Position numbers and translations under genes: made by a program
NCBI GenBank assembly: GCA_963573305.1
Contig: OY754331.1
Location: 9,148,868 to 9,212,867 of the forward strand
Length of the DNA: 64,000 bases
Direction: 5' to 3'
Source of the DNA: Pyrrhosoma nymphula
Taxonomy: Eukaryota > Arthropoda > Insecta > Odonata > Coenagrionidae
Shown: piece by piece, positions 10,650-23,095 of the stretch
Layout: every line of letters begins with the position of its first letter
Position numbering within the stretch: position 1 is the first letter of the stretch
Notes under the pieces: model-generated
The model's database searches: none
What the model was told of the DNA's origin: nothing
Seen by the model: only the letters and a program-made list of their open reading frames with translations

Positions 10650-11400
10650 TTAAATTTCAATTCTGATCAAATAATATGTGGAAGGTAATGAGTTGTAGCT
10701 AAAATAAATGGTTCAAAATGTTGCTGATAGTAACAGAAAATTACATCAAGGACCGGGTTTCCAGTAACAAAGTGTTCGAGTCCATATATAAGAGCATCAA
10801 TCCACAACATAGTACATATTTATGTTAATCATTACAGAATGCAAGTGCATTTGTTTCTGAGTACACTTTCCGAGATGAGTTAAATTTAACAGCACGGTGG
10901 AGATGGATGTAACGGATTCTACACAATCTATGAATTCAAATGAAATGAAAGTATCAAATAACTGCTAAAATTAAAGACGGACTAAGATTTCTATAAGAAA
11001 TTTAATATAGTAAATGAAAAGTAAAACTTAGGTATTCCATATAGATTAATCTATGTGGAATAACTAAGTTATACTTTTCATTTAAAATGTTAAGCAAATT
11101 CCACCAGGTCACGCCTGAGACAACTGAGTGTAAATTATATATAATTATATGATGCTGCCCTCAAAAGCATGTGCATTCGACATGATACTGGAAATAATAT
11201 AATTCTTCGCCTGAAAAATAGCGTAATAGTTATTGCCTTCAGAGATATGTGCTGGAAAATTAGCGAAATAGAAAATAAAAAAGTAAATTCATCAATATTA
11301 AGTTGAATTCATTGAAACCAGATTTAAAAGAGACGAGAGATTAAAATATGCGAAGTGATTCCAATTTACATTTTTTCAAAACGGAATAGGGGGAGAATAC
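10650..11400. other. AT-rich stretch with one long hairpin
   Basis: The only structure is the 72-bp palindrome at 11012-11083, listed separately. No coding sequence is recognised. Confidence 0.55.
11012..11083. repeat. 72-bp near-perfect palindrome
   Basis: The arms 11012-11047 and 11048-11083 are reverse complements with few mismatches (aaatgaaaagt ... acttttcattt, and tattccatatagatt facing aatctatgtggaata). There is no loop. It may be the core of a small fold-back element or MITE. TSDs were not found. Confidence 0.6.
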
Positions 11401-11401
11401 G

Positions 11402-12001
11402 TTATGGCCTATCAATTAATGGATGGACGCCACAGAAAATAAATAGCGGCTCAAATTTTTTTGAAGCCGGCAATTCAAATCGCCGGCTGGCAATGGGAAA
11501 CCGCATCCTCATAATATGAAGACCCCCCATTCCCCCCAATCGCTCCGCGTGCGATAACCACGTTTGCGGCAAAAGGAGCTCTTCCCCCCAACCCCCTCCA
11601 GAGCCATTCCCCAATCCGAACGCTAAAATTTCCCCAGTTCACACGTCAATTTACGACCAATAAAGCCATTAGTCTGGGACGCGATCGTGAATTTTGGCTC
11701 CCTCCATTCCATTCATCCTCCAACCCCCAACACACTCCCCCACCCCCTCTCTCCTCCTTAGGCCAAGAACGATATTTAAGGGAACGAGGTGGAGGAGACG
11801 TCTCCTCCTTCCTACACCCTCAAAACCCCTTTCCCGCCACCCCTCCTCAAGGACTCCCATCGAATATACCCTTACCCTTCCCCCCCACTCACTACCGTTC
11901 CAAAGTCGCGTTCTCCAGCCAGAACGGGGATGAGAGTGAATTGATTCCCCTGCCAAGTCATCTCCAGAAGGAGCCCGAAGAGTGATCGTTCGGAAAATCA
12001 A
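11402..12001. other. GC-richer, pyrimidine-skewed island
   Basis: This block is C/T-rich on the plus strand with long C runs between 11700 and 11900 and CpGs throughout. Open frames exist on both strands (for example 11669-12001 minus) but they are low-complexity Pro/Ser/Gly/Arg runs. A regulatory or structural role is possible but not shown. Confidence 0.45.
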
Positions 12002-14425
12002 GGAATGTAATTCCTATACTATAATGAAGACGACGTGTAATTTCAAAAACCCCTCTCGTGTTTTATTTTCTCAACATTGACGTGGCAAGGATGACAATCT
12101 CTGTTGAATGATCCTTAACCACATATTATTCCTCTGGATTTTCACGTTTTAAAGAAAGTTTTATCTATGCAATATTAATTTTACCATGAGCAATCCAGAT
12201 AGTATGCAATGACCTCTCACTAAAAACGTAAATATTGAAAATAAGTTGCGACATTGTCATTACCTGTTGCTATGAGGAGAAGTTGGTTTGCCGTTATACT
12301 CGGCTTAGTAAGTAGCATCAATTGTGAGAGTAAATATCGGAGCCTTCTTACAGCGGTGAATATAATATAAATTAAGGTTTTCTCTTTGGTTTAATACATT
12401 TTATATGTAGAGCTACTAATTGAAAATGGACAGATTTAAATCGTTATAATCCCTGTGTAAAAATGAAGCAAATTTATATTGTGGTTTTTAAGGGGGAGAA
12501 TCCATTTAATAATGAATTGCTGGAAGAAACAGATGTAAGAGGTTATATTCAGAGAGATAAGTCAGGGAAACAGAAATGTAGAGTCATTGCCTCAAGGACC
12601 GGTTGATGCAGTATAGTTATTGCCTGCAGAGATTTGACGCTGACGTTTGAATCAGCAGAAGAATTTTCGTTGTGTTTTACTGATGTTTTCCACAAGTATA
12701 TGCTGAATAAATTTATCATCATGGAGTATGCCAAAGTTTGAGAAAAAAAAAGTATAACTTGGCATTCCTTGTTCCTGTTCAATTGATTGGGCATCTCCTG
12801 GGCAGCATCCGTCCCGTAGATTCTCTTTTTCGGTCGATGTTCCACTTCATTTTACTCTTTTGCTTCACACGACCGCCGCCAGTCCTGCGGCCCAATTCCA
12901 GGCCGAGCGCACTAAAGTAAATGATTTTATGATCCAATCGACTGCGACAATAGCGCAATTCTGCCGGGAGATGGATGGCCGAAGAGGTTAAAGGGAGCTT
13001 GGCGCTGTGTGCTCTTTTCGCAGCGCCCCAATCACTCCTCGTCTAACTCTCGACTACTTCCAACTGTCTCCCAACCCAATAAGAACCTTAAGAGGTTGGC
13101 TCAAAGAATCATAATTACACTCAGTTTTATCGCAATCATGTTACGTAAAAGTAAGAATGTCTTCAATGCATCAACCTCATAATTTTCCGCTATGGTTTTG
13201 AAGTAATCACGATTGAAGGCGAACATCATCCTTTATTCATTCTAAAATGTTTATCATAATTTATTTTGCATCATATCGATGAAAAAGGTCACTCTTTAAC
13301 ACAAAATATAATTAGCTATTCAAAGTTTTTAATAACATTTTTGGGATATTGAAAGGTATTATAAGTCCTAAATGCATGTAGGATTCTCTTCCGTTAGGAG
13401 TCTCATGATCGCGATAAAAATGACGATAATTTGTATTACCCACCCCGGAAGGGAAACTTGTGAAGGATCAGTGGGGTTTTTGAAAATGTGTTATAACTAA
13501 ATTTTAATATAATGTTGTAAAATATCAGGTTTAGTAATTTAAAGCATTAAAATTAATAATTTAACAATCACTATAAGGGAATTTCAAACACACTACTTTT
13601 ATGCAGCTGGTGAATGTTTAATGAGCTATGCCAAAGAAAATGTGATACTTTAAAGTTATATGTCATCACTATTTTATTCATTTTTTTAGCTGTCACTTAT
13701 GCAAATGCGTGAAAAATATTTTAATTTCTTTAGCTCTTTTTCATTATCCTAAATACAAATAATAGTGATATTATTCAGGTGGTATAAAGGAGACCTTATT
13801 ATCCTGCATGACAGTGTCAAATGAGTTGACCCAAGGGGGCAGTTGCTTTCTCAACACTAACTCTGAAAGGTAGGTCTCGTGGTGGTGTCGTGCTATTCCT
13901 CGGTGACGCTTATTTCTCTGTTTTGCTGGTCCAAACTTTCCATATTGCGTGTGAACGCCAGCGTTTGCACCAAAGACACAGAATCAGTGAGTGACGTTAA
14001 TATGCTTGAAGCCGCCGCTTCTTCGCTGTAAGAGCCGTGGAATTTATTCGAAATTATACTTGGTTTGGTTAGTTGCAATTTTTTAACGCTCAAGTTCACA
14101 TCTTGGGTAACAGTTTTTAAACATATCTGACTACAGAACGGTCAATTTGCATGTGGTGAACTTACGCAGCGATATACATATCGAGGTACCCTGGTATTAC
14201 GAAATTCGATTGGTAGCACATAAGACACTTGTACCAATAATATTGCCAATATTTTTCCTCAATTACGGAGGGCTGGTGATTATAAACAACAGAAATGACA
14301 TAACGACATCAGTTAGCTTGGTGAAAAACTCATGCTTTCACCGAGAAAATAAGCGCACAGTTCATACTAATTTTCAAAACAAATTACTAATAATTTTGGT
14401 AGGTTTCTTTTGGATTTATGCGTGA
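12002..14425. other. Non-coding stretch with a CpG-rich patch
   Basis: The stretch is mostly AT-rich. At 12750-13090 GC and CpG content rise, with the words ccgccgccagtcctgcgg and ggccgagcgc. Homeodomain-like sites such as ttttatga also occur. No exon structure is convincing. Confidence 0.45.
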
Positions 14426-14446
14426 AAATAAACTTTTTTAGCAACA

Positions 14447-14478
14447 GTTTCGCCGTGCTATTCTGCCGGATTCGTCAG
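14447..14478 (-). ncRNA. Hammerhead-like core, PLE3 end
   Basis: On the minus strand CTGACGA (14478-14472) is followed after 20 nt by GAAAC (14451-14447). CCGG and CGG strands can form a short stem II. Here CUGANGA is intact, unlike in PLE copy 2. The sequence after GAAAC (tgttgc) does not give an obvious stem III, so function is doubtful. Confidence 0.35.
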
Positions 14479-14603
14479 GCATTCTAAATCAATAATGAAA
14501 AATAAATAAACAAACTTAAGCGGTTATTATGTACAGCATGATTAATTAATACTTTAGTTTTTCAAAAGTCTTTTCCACGTATAAGGAAGTTTGTAGCTAT
14601 CTT

Positions 14604-14905
14604 CCCTGTTTAGGTCTTTTTTTCTATTTCAATGGCTTCCCTGATGATCCGTGGATAGTAGCTAATTTCTTTACATAAAATTTTCGCCCTTTTGATGTCA
14701 ATACTGTGACCTTCTAAAAGTGTGTGCTCAGCCACGGCAGAGTGATAACAATCTTTCTTCCGAATAGCCCGTTCGTGTTCCTTCAGTCTGCATCCTATGG
14801 CTCTCTTTGTCTGGCCAACATATGATTTTCCGCAACTACAGAAATTTTCGTTTATGCCTCCGAACACTGTGGGAGATAATGGATTTTTAGCTCCTCTAAG
14901 ATAAT
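14604..14905 (-). pseudogene. PLE GIY-YIG endonuclease, intact domain frame
   Basis: One open frame on the minus strand covers the C-terminal domain: KNPLSPT, then CSCGKSYVGQTKR (two cysteines and the YIG strand as YVG), CRLKEHERAIRKKD, HSAVAEHT, EGHSIDI and finally REAIEIEKKT before the stop. This is the best preserved of the three endonuclease fragments in the window, with no frameshift across about 95 residues. It differs from the 9225-9583 copy at scattered positions only. Without the RT domain and a start codon in context it is a relic. An uninterrupted domain suggests a relatively young insertion. Confidence 0.75.
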
Positions 14906-15219
14906 CATTAAGATGATAAGAAACTCACCAAAATTGAAATGAACCGCGAAAATCTACGAAAAAAGTCAAATTACTTCTATTTCACTTATTTGAAATGTTT
15001 TACCTTCTAGAAATTCAAATATTTTTTTACTACTGAATATACTTGCCTTGTCATCAAATGGCTGAGAAAAGAAAGATTTTGCTCAGGTGTGTCATTTTAC
15101 CGTTCAGGTGGAATCAGTTCAGTATTGGTTATTCAGGCAAAATTTGGCATAGGTTAATTTCGCATATCCTTTTCTTTTAAGAGCTTTTCTCCAATATGCA
15201 CCTTAAACGTTACGGAAAC

Positions 15220-16010
15220 ACGGAATTAAAACGGCTTAACGCGCATCGGGCAAAGAAATAGTGAGTGTGCCGCCGGTGACGTCCAGCTTAATAAAAATTT
15301 CCCGCATCGTTTGCATTCCTTCGTGAGAGGATCCCAGTCAAGTTCGAACGGTATCGGGCAGGACGCGGCCAAAAAGTCTAATCCGGTGGTGGTGGCCGCC
15401 AAATGCGCCAGGAGTAATTCCCCGAATCCCAAGGCCGTTCAAATATTGAAGTGGTCGCTCTCGCCTCTTTTGTTGGCCGATCAGAATCCGCCCATGTCAA
15501 CGCATTTTTTTTTTGGGTGGGGGTTGGTTCAGGGGTAGGTTTAGGGTGTAAAGCGTGTCCGGGGGACGGGGGGGGGGTGGCGAAAGAGGGGGAGGAAGAG
15601 GGAGTAAAGAAAAAAGGAGCAGGAGGCGTTTTGTGCGACGGCTGGCTCCATGTCGCCCGTGGCTAGAACATTCCAGGCGGCCAAACAAGCCAGCGAGCAC
15701 AAATAGGAAAATTCGAGTTTTAATTGGGAGACAAGCGCGACTTTTACACGCACTCTGCATGCGCTGCGCTTCTGTTTATTTATTTGTTCTTTGCGCCCGG
15801 CGTGACCCTGAGGGCAGGATGCAAATGGTTTTGTTGCTCATTCAACTCCGAACAAGGAGTCGTTCGTTATCCATGGCGACGGACCATTGAACAACAAAGA
15901 TGCGCTTGCACGACTGGCGCAGGGTATGTGACTGCGACGGATTTGAATAAATGGCTATTCCGTCCGCCAAGAAAAGGACATTTACGGAGATTGCGATTGA
16001 AAGCGTAAAA
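15220..16010. other. CpG-rich island with G-rich tract
   Basis: GC content rises sharply over this block. It includes a T run then GGG clusters at 15505-15600 with G-quadruplex potential, and many CpGs (for example catgcgctgcgc near 15758). Overlapping frames on both strands are low-complexity. It could be a promoter or other conserved non-coding element. I see no start, splice sites or domain that would make it a gene. Confidence 0.4.
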
Positions 16011-16344
16011 AAAGTGAACGCCTCGATTCATCTGTTTAATGTTGCACCATCGTAACTATTGGACCTTACATTAGTCCAAACATGTCATAAGAATGAGTAT
16101 ACAGAGACTTTAATCTAGATGTTTATAGCATACTCATTTGAAAATGTTTATATACACAAATATTTAGCATGGCTTTATAAGGTTCATACCCATGTCGAAA
16201 TATAGACTGGAAACTGTGTGGCTTTGGAGGATAATAAAGTGGGTCAGATAAGTAGCATAGGAAATGGAAGAAGATTTAAATGTGGATAAAAAAGATGGAA
16301 AATTGTAATGGAGATAATATAAAGGTATGGCGATACATCCTGAC

Positions 16345-16610
16345 CAGTGCCGGATTACCAATAAGGCACAGTGGGCAGTTGCCTTTGGGCTCCGAGACTT
16401 TGGGGACCCCTGACGGGCCCTGAGAATATTTTCCCCTTTCTTCTCTTGCGACTAGTTTATTAACGTTGGTCCCGTTTCTTGTACCGCCTACAGTACTGCC
16501 TGCCTTCAAGTGGGTTAATCCGTCACTTATCCTGAGAGGTAAGTCGTTGATTAAGAGAGTGGGAGGTGGTAGTATGTTCGTCAAGTCCAGGTGAGGAGGG
16601 AGCAGAAGAA
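16345..16610 (+). repeat. Possible hAT-type transposon terminus
   Basis: CAGTGCCGG at 16345-16353 is followed by ggcacagtgggcagttgcct and a gggctccgagactttgggg run. This start and composition resemble the ends of hAT elements common in arthropods. The opposite terminus was not found nearby, and the extent is a guess. Confidence 0.3.
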
Positions 16611-17205
16611 GAACTTATTTTAATAATGGCAACTTAATTCGATATTGCTGACAATAAGTGTGGCATAAATTTAACTTCAGAAAGGGAAAAGCAGCAATGA
16701 CACCAATGGCTAGACCATCACGGACAAGTGTTTTATTAGCAATATCAAAGCCAAAGCTGAATTTCGAATCAGTGGTCATAAGTTTTGGCCTTGCAATAAA
16801 AACAAAACAATGAAATGGCAATACAATTTTTATGGGAAATATTTTACGTACTGCAGCAATAAATATGTTTTTCCATAAAAATAATAACGATATATGTGTT
16901 AAGTATTACCGATAGGCGATAAAATATACAATTTTTCGCAATTAATATAATTAATTTTTCTTTCATTATTTCCCCCGCAAGCAAATCCTATGTCCTGCCA
17001 CGTCAGGGTATTAAAACAATAATAATGGACGAGCACAACCATGCCATGATTAGTGAAAAATCCACCCAGATGTGACTCGAATCCACGACAGTATATTTCA
17101 GAATAGACAGAAGTTATATTTCATTTTTTACATTTGGCAGCATTTGTGCGAATCAACAAGAATTTTTTTTTAAATTTGTACATGCAGCTGCGGAATTGGA
17201 TCATT
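16611..17205. other. AT-rich non-coding stretch
   Basis: Nothing recognised. A sequence near 17071-17090 on the minus strand resembles a tRNA B box (gtggattcgagtc) without an A box. Confidence 0.5.
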
Positions 17206-17207
17206 TA

Positions 17208-18523
17208 CGAGGGGGTACCCAAAAGAAACCGAACTGATGTTGTGGTGGGCGGAGTTTTTGAAGTACCCTGTTCTGCCGCTAAGGGCATATAGAGCTACCA
17301 TTTCTGAGTCAGCAAGGCAAGCGTCGTTGCTAAGGAACGTTCTGTTTTGCTTATAAGCATTTGTTAGCAACAATTGTTTTGTGTGCTCGTCGTTTTTACA
17401 ATGCCTGATTATCATGAACAGCGGGTGGCCGTAAAGTTTTGCTTCTTGCTCGGAAAAACTGGCACAGAAACACTTGAAATGTTAAACACGGCCTACAAAG
17501 ATGATGCAATTGGAAAAACTCAAGTGTTTGAGTGGTTTTCCCGTTTCAAAAGACGTGAAATGTCAATTGATGACAAGCATCTCTCGGGTCGTCCTTCCAC
17601 GGCCCGAAATGATGAAAATTTGGAAAAAATTCGCGAAATCGTCCTGGAATATCCTTGAAGGACAATTGAAGAAATTGTGGCGCTGTCTGGAGTGACTTGG
17701 AGTTCAGTACAGCGAATTTTAACGGAAGATTTGAAGATGAAAAGGGTGGCTGCCAAATTCGTGCCGCGACTGCTGACTGCTGAACAAAAACAAGATCGTG
17801 TGGAAGCATGCTGTGCTTTGAAAGAAGAGTTTCAAAATGACCCACACTTTTTTCAAGGTTATCACAGGTGATGAATCATTGTGCTGTGGCTACGATCCTG
17901 AAACGAAACAGCAATCAAGTCAGTGGAAGTCTTCAAGCTCACCTCGCCCCAAAAAAGTTCGTCAAGTGAAATCAAATGTCAAAACAATGCTGATTTTTTT
18001 TCGATGTGAGAGGAGTCGTCCATTCAGAGTTTGTTCCGCAGGGCCAGACAGTTAACCAGGCTTTCTACCTGGAAGTTTTGAAAAGATTACGAAACAGTTT
18101 GCGGTGGAAGAGGCCTGATTTGTGGCGGTCGGGCGTCTGGTTTTTCCACCACGATGACGCCCCTGCTCACACAGCCCTGTCTGTGCGCCAATTTTGAGTA
18201 AAAATGGCATGACCCCTGTGCATCACCCCCTCTATTTACCTGATCTTGCCCCCTGTGACTTTTTTTTATTTCCCCGAATGAAAAGAGACATGAAAGGAAA
18301 GCGTTTTACCGACGTTGCTGAGGTGAAGAAAAAAACGACGGAGGCGCTGTCGGGCATCCAAGAAAATAAATTTTAAAAATTGTTTTGAACAATGGAATAA
18401 AAATTGGACAAAAGTATTAGTGCCAGTGGAGAGTACTTCGAAGGGGATTGAAAGTATTTTGTTTAAAAAATTAAATTTTAAAAAATAAAAAAAAAAGTTC
18501 GGTTTCTTTTGGGTACCCCCTCG
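17208..18523 (+). mobile_element. mariner transposon, full length, inactivated
   Basis: The 1316-bp element has terminal inverted repeats starting CGAGGGGGTACCCAAAAGAA (17208-17227 and, reversed, 18504-18523). It is flanked by TA at 17206-17207 and 18524-18525, the mariner target duplication. Both ends appear intact over about 28 bp, and length and layout fit the mariner family. Inactivation is by mutations in the transposase gene. With intact ends it could still serve as a substrate for a related transposase. Confidence 0.92.
17401..18376 (+). pseudogene. mariner transposase (D34D), broken
   Basis: The start ATG at 17401 gives MPDYHEQRVAVKFCFLLGKT, the N-terminal helix-turn-helix DNA-binding region. 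It continues through VFEWFSRFKRR and SGRPSTA. There is an in-frame TGA at 17656-17658 where arginine (CGA) is likely, then TIEEIVALSGVTWSSVQRIL. Three frameshifts follow, near 17850-17870, near 17995-18005 at a T run, and near 18190. Catalytic residues are all visible: TGDES (about 17863), HHDDAPAH (about 18150) and LAPCDFF (about 18250). Counting from the first D of HHDD to the D of CDFF gives 34 intervening residues, the mariner D34D spacing. The frame ends at 18376. It cuts and pastes the element in its active form. This copy cannot encode a functional protein. Confidence 0.92.
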
Positions 18524-18525
18524 TA

Positions 18526-19440
18526 TACCATGATTACCGTAACGGAGGAATGACTAGCAATAAATGGTGAGAAATGAATGAGAGCTATAGAAATAATAAT
18601 GGTAATGTGTTGACAAGAAGTGTTTTTGCTCCGGTACTGTAGGCTTTTCCGAATTTCCTGAATTTATTCCCAAAATTTGCTATTCGCTTCAAACATTCAG
18701 GCGCAATGAAAACACACAAATAACAATAGTGGTTTTAAAAAGTGTATTGATATTTTCTTATATACCGAGCCATTCTGATATGATATCAGTACTGGACTTG
18801 TTTTCCCACCTCATTGGACTGAATGCAAATTATGAGTTGCACATGCTCCTGGTAGTCATAGATGTACAAAATAACCCTCGGGAGAAAATGGGAATCTGCT
18901 AATTGACTTTTTATACGTGAGGTGCATTCATGATAGCTTCATAAAAATTAAATTTCACTGTTAGTCAATTTATCAATTTTCACGCACGTTTTTTCTTTTG
19001 CTTCGTTCTCTCTTCAAATGGAGCAGCGCTGGATTCCAGTGAAATAGAGTGATTCATTGAAGAGATGAAGCCCTAAATGCTCGGATGCAGAATGCTTTTT
19101 CTCGTACTGGAGGGATCTGAGAACATTTCCCACTGTAAAATTTAACACATAACCTAGCAGTCATTGAAACAGAACGCTTTTCGACTTTACTCTTAGTTCG
19201 AATGATAAATTGGCGATAAAAATGGTAGGTTTCGATTGTTAATAATCTCCCCGTTCTCCTTAATCGGCCGAGCCTTGGGATCTAAGTCTCATGACTGAAT
19301 GACTCACGTTCATTAACTTGTAAATCCCGACGCGTTTCCAATTCCCAGAACACTGGCTACAACAGAATTACAACGAAAGCAACACAGGAAAATTCAAACA
19401 GGGAAGTTCTCCCTGATCACCGTATTGAAATATCTTGTCT
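18526..19440. other. AT-rich non-coding stretch
   Basis: No features recognised. Confidence 0.6.
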
Positions 19441-20700
19441 GGCACGAGATGATCCAATGCTCCTCCTCTCTCATCCCCACGCTCCGCACAAGGACAAACA
19501 CCCTCCGCTCTTAAGTCCCTCACGAATTCGCCTCGCCGCACCACATCCCGCCCTGAATTTCATCCCCGCATTATACCCTATCCCACGCCCCTCGAAGTCA
19601 ACAGAACCCTTCCACCCCTCCCCTACCCTTAATCCCCGTTTCTCCAATTCCTTCTTGCTTCGCGCAGGCTTTTTTCCCTTTCCTGTCTCTCTCCCTCCAA
19701 CCCCCGTCCCTTCTCTCTCTCTCTCCTCCCCCCCTCAATCTAATTTACTTAAAAAGAATCCTCCTTAAGCTTTTGTTTTGCTCTTTCGCTCCCAGTCGGA
19801 AACCGTGGGCTCCACCCCTGTTTCGCCCCACTTTTAACTCTCTTTCGCCCCCCCCCCTTAACCACCGGTAGGAAAAAATAAACGAAAGCAGGCCAGAAAA
19901 ACCAACCCCTTTAAAGCCCCCCCCCCCCATCCTCCCTCTTAAAAGAAAAAAGTCCGTCTCCGCAGACCAGCAGAAGGGGTCTCAAGAGGGGGGGGGGCAA
20001 GAGGGGGGGGAAGGGGCGTACTGCTCGCATGTTGCTGGTTTTCCGCCGTCCGCAGGAAAGCAACCAAAGGGGGGGTGGGAGTGTTGGTCGGGAGGTAGTG
20101 GTGTTGGTTCCGGGGGCCTCCGGTTAGGGAGTGCGGCGGTTAGATGAAAGAGGGTAGCGGAGGAGGAAGGAAGAGTCGTGGCGGTGGTAAGAGGAGGTGG
20201 AGGGAGAGAGAGAGGGAAATACACGACCGGAATACATATGCGTGTCGGGAATAGAGAAAAGCGGGCTTGCTTCCTTTGGGTTTTCACTCTCATTCATATG
20301 CAAATCAAGGTTAAGGCAAACGGTGGCGTCGTCCCCCTACTTCTCCGGGACGCCGTCAGATGGACGGGGAGTCGCTGCTGCTGCTGCTCTTTTCCCTGCC
20401 ACGACGCTAGAGGCGCCACGCCCGCATGGGCCTCTCCCTCCCCCCAATCATGATTCCATCTCGTTCTCCCATCGCCGTCTCCTCCTTCACTTCCCCCACC
20501 ACTCTCTTCATCTCTCTCTCTTCTTCCTTCTCCATTTCTGAAGACGAGGAATGATGCGCTTTCCCCGCCCCTCCTCCAGCTTCCTCCCCCCTTACACCCA
20601 CCCTCCATGGAGGTTTCTTAAAAGGACTTCCGGAAAACTTTTCTTCCATAAATACCACACGAGGTCCCGGAGAGGATGAGGAGGCTAACGGGGAAACAAA
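19440..20700. other. Long C/T- and G-rich island
   Basis: The plus strand is strongly C/T-rich from 19450 to 19930, with a 13-C run near 19919. It switches to G-rich between about 19980 and 20200 (runs of 8-9 G near 19988 and 20005), then back to C/T-rich at 20400-20600. Clustered G runs give G-quadruplex potential. An octamer site atgcaaat lies near 20298, and a short GCTGC-type repeat near 20373. Open frames here are shadows of the skew. Confidence 0.5.
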
Positions 20701-22923
20701 AGGTATATTTTTTCTCCGGAGGAGGGGAGAGTGCGCGAAGGTTGATTCAAAAGGGCTTGGCGAGATAGGAAGGGCAAGGGTGCGTGCAGGAACAGAGGGA
20801 TGAAGTGAATAAGGGTTCTTCTGAGGGCTTTTTGAGTCACAAGGGCGCCTTTGTAGCAGCAGCTGTTTTTCACCATCTCATTCGAGCCAGCATATTGCCC
20901 GAATTTTTACCCGTTTTACATTCCATCCGTCATGTATTTCAACTACAGCGAATATATGTTAGTTTAATTAATCACATAAACGCTAGCTTATCTTTTCCTC
21001 CATTGCCGACGAAGTTATATGTGGAAATAAATGCATTGGGATTTGGGCAAGCGATGGAGACGTCTTACAATTATGAATTCGTGAACAGATAACCTCATAA
21101 TATATCCAGGAATGACGTTAATTATGAATTATGAGGATATGAAGTAAATTATGAAAACATTATTTATCTACCTTTCCAGTATGTCACCATTGTGACTCTG
21201 AAAACACATAGTAAAAAATTACCTAGAGTCTCATAATAAAACTTTAGAAATATCGTTATCTTATTTTCAACGTCAAAGAAATAGATACTCAAAATAAATA
21301 AAAATCTCAGAGGTAAGTCAATTAACGAATATGTATGGTGAATCCAAATCGCAAAGGAATAGGAGAGGTGGGAAGGTTTGTTTTTCCAGGTGAATGGGGA
21401 ATGGTGGGGAGGGGTTTAGAAGAGTTAAAAGAGCAAAGCGGGAGATATGGCCTAAAAAATTATTTGATAACATTATTTACGTCGTTCGAGAGTGGTTTTC
21501 AATCGTCTATTAGTTCAGTAGGTTTACGTATCCTGAATTAACAATTTCGGATTGTTTTAAAAAATCAAGTATTCTTTCTTTTCACTGTAAGTAAAATATC
21601 TCCGGATTTAAATAATTGACATATCCACTCTCCAACAAATATTGGGGAAAATTTAATATTGAATCTCGTATTATGTAAAATTTCTTTTTTCTGATTGAAA
21701 AAATTTCTACCCGTTTAGCCAATATACCTTGTGTCACACGAATCACATTTTAAGACGTAAACATCACCTTTGTGACTATTGTAAAAAGAGTTGTATAAAA
21801 AAGAACATTATCAACTCTCAATGGATGATAAAATGAAATATTATAATCATTATTAGGTTATAGAACTAATAGGATACTGTTGAAAAATTTGGTAAGGTTC
21901 TAAAATAAATCACTATAGTAGCCAATATTTCTAACTAGCTGTAAGATGGTGTTCAGCTCCGTCTTCGCACTTGAGTTACTCCACGGTACTACTAAATTAG
22001 GCAGGCCATTCCGGTGGACGAAAACGAGCGCGGTTTGCGCATCTACGTCATCTGGATTTCATACAGTAGTGGCGCCACTTTGAAACCTCTCGTATAATTT
22101 CGCGAGTGCTGACGCATCAACTCATCAAAGCTACTATTGCTGTCTCTATGACTACCACTCTTTACTTTCGCCAATTCGTCTGCTTCTTCTGAGTGTGACA
22201 GTATGAAATATTGCATACAGGGAGCTGTTTAACTCGGCTAACTTTCAGAAGATGAAGCTAAATATTTTAAACCAGTTAAATTACATCAATCGCCAATAAT
22301 CTTCAACTATCACTGAAAACTCGGTAAATAACCTCAATTCTCTTATTGATATAAAGATAATAGACGTGCTACACCAAATGAAGTGGATAATTCATAGACA
22401 ATACCTTAGATTTGTAGTGACCGCACCATAATGTAATACGAACGTCACAAAATCGAGGCTAAAATGTTTTGCGTATTTTTAATGGATACCCTGAGGAATA
22501 TTCCCATAAAAACCTTTCTGTGATTGATGCATTGAATAAAAAAACAATACAAGGCAGTGTAAAAATATATTGAGTTCGAGTAGCAGAGTCTTTTGTTTAA
22601 CTGGAATTTTAATAACCGATCTGGTACATACTTCAAGTAAATTGGATTCGTAGAGAGTGGTATTGGCGTGGTTATTATGAATAGTGTACATTGGTTTGCT
22701 GATATTTCTTGCAGAATAGTTGTTCTTATTTCTATTATTAATCTATCAAAAGATAAATAGTGTTAAAGCCCAAAATATTGTGAAATATTCAGGGAAATTC
22801 TTTTATTTGCTTGAGCTGAAAGTTCAATGTGGCATATAAAATGGTCTTAGCATTCGAGTGGTTTAACAAGTATGCATTTTATTCTATATTCTATTAGGTT
22901 TTGTAATCGACGTTCATTTAATC
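20701..22923. other. Non-coding stretch
   Basis: Mostly AT-rich. A modest CpG-richer patch lies at 22005-22110 (cgaaaacgagcgcggtttgc). No genes, RNA or transposon ends recognised. Confidence 0.5.
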
Positions 22924-23095
22924 TATCAAAAAATATTCTTGAGGTTGTTGGTCAGTTCATTTCAATTCAACACTTTTCCAACGTTTCAGTTTATTTTTAA
23001 GCCATCGTTCGTTTGTTGAAAAATAAATTTACATTTAAAATCCTGGTTAACATGAAAACAATGTATAAACCACAAAATAACCCGGATAGCAAAGC

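Larger units (their letters stand above)
14426..14930 (-). mobile_element. Penelope-like element copy 3, 3' end
   Basis: On the minus strand the coding end (14867-14610) is followed by a 3' region running to about 14426. That region shares the core gcacggcgaaactgtt and the endonuclease sequence with PLE copy 2. Upstream coding continues to about 14905 (LRGAKNPLSPT, compare RGTKDPLSPT in copy 2). No inverted arm and no clear TSD were found, and the RT is missing, so this is a 5'-truncated copy of the same family as 8892-9740. Confidence 0.7.

Noticed and set aside
11669..12001. Open frames on both strands in the pyrimidine-rich island
   Set aside because: Long frames arise from C/T bias; the products are low-complexity Pro/Ser/Gly/Arg runs with no domain.
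15497..15890. Overlapping frames in the G-rich island
   Set aside because: Frames overlap on both strands and are explained by G/C runs; no motif or start context supports a gene.
19457..20658. Several frames of about 90-114 codons
   Set aside because: Low-complexity translation of C/T- or G-rich DNA on alternating strands.
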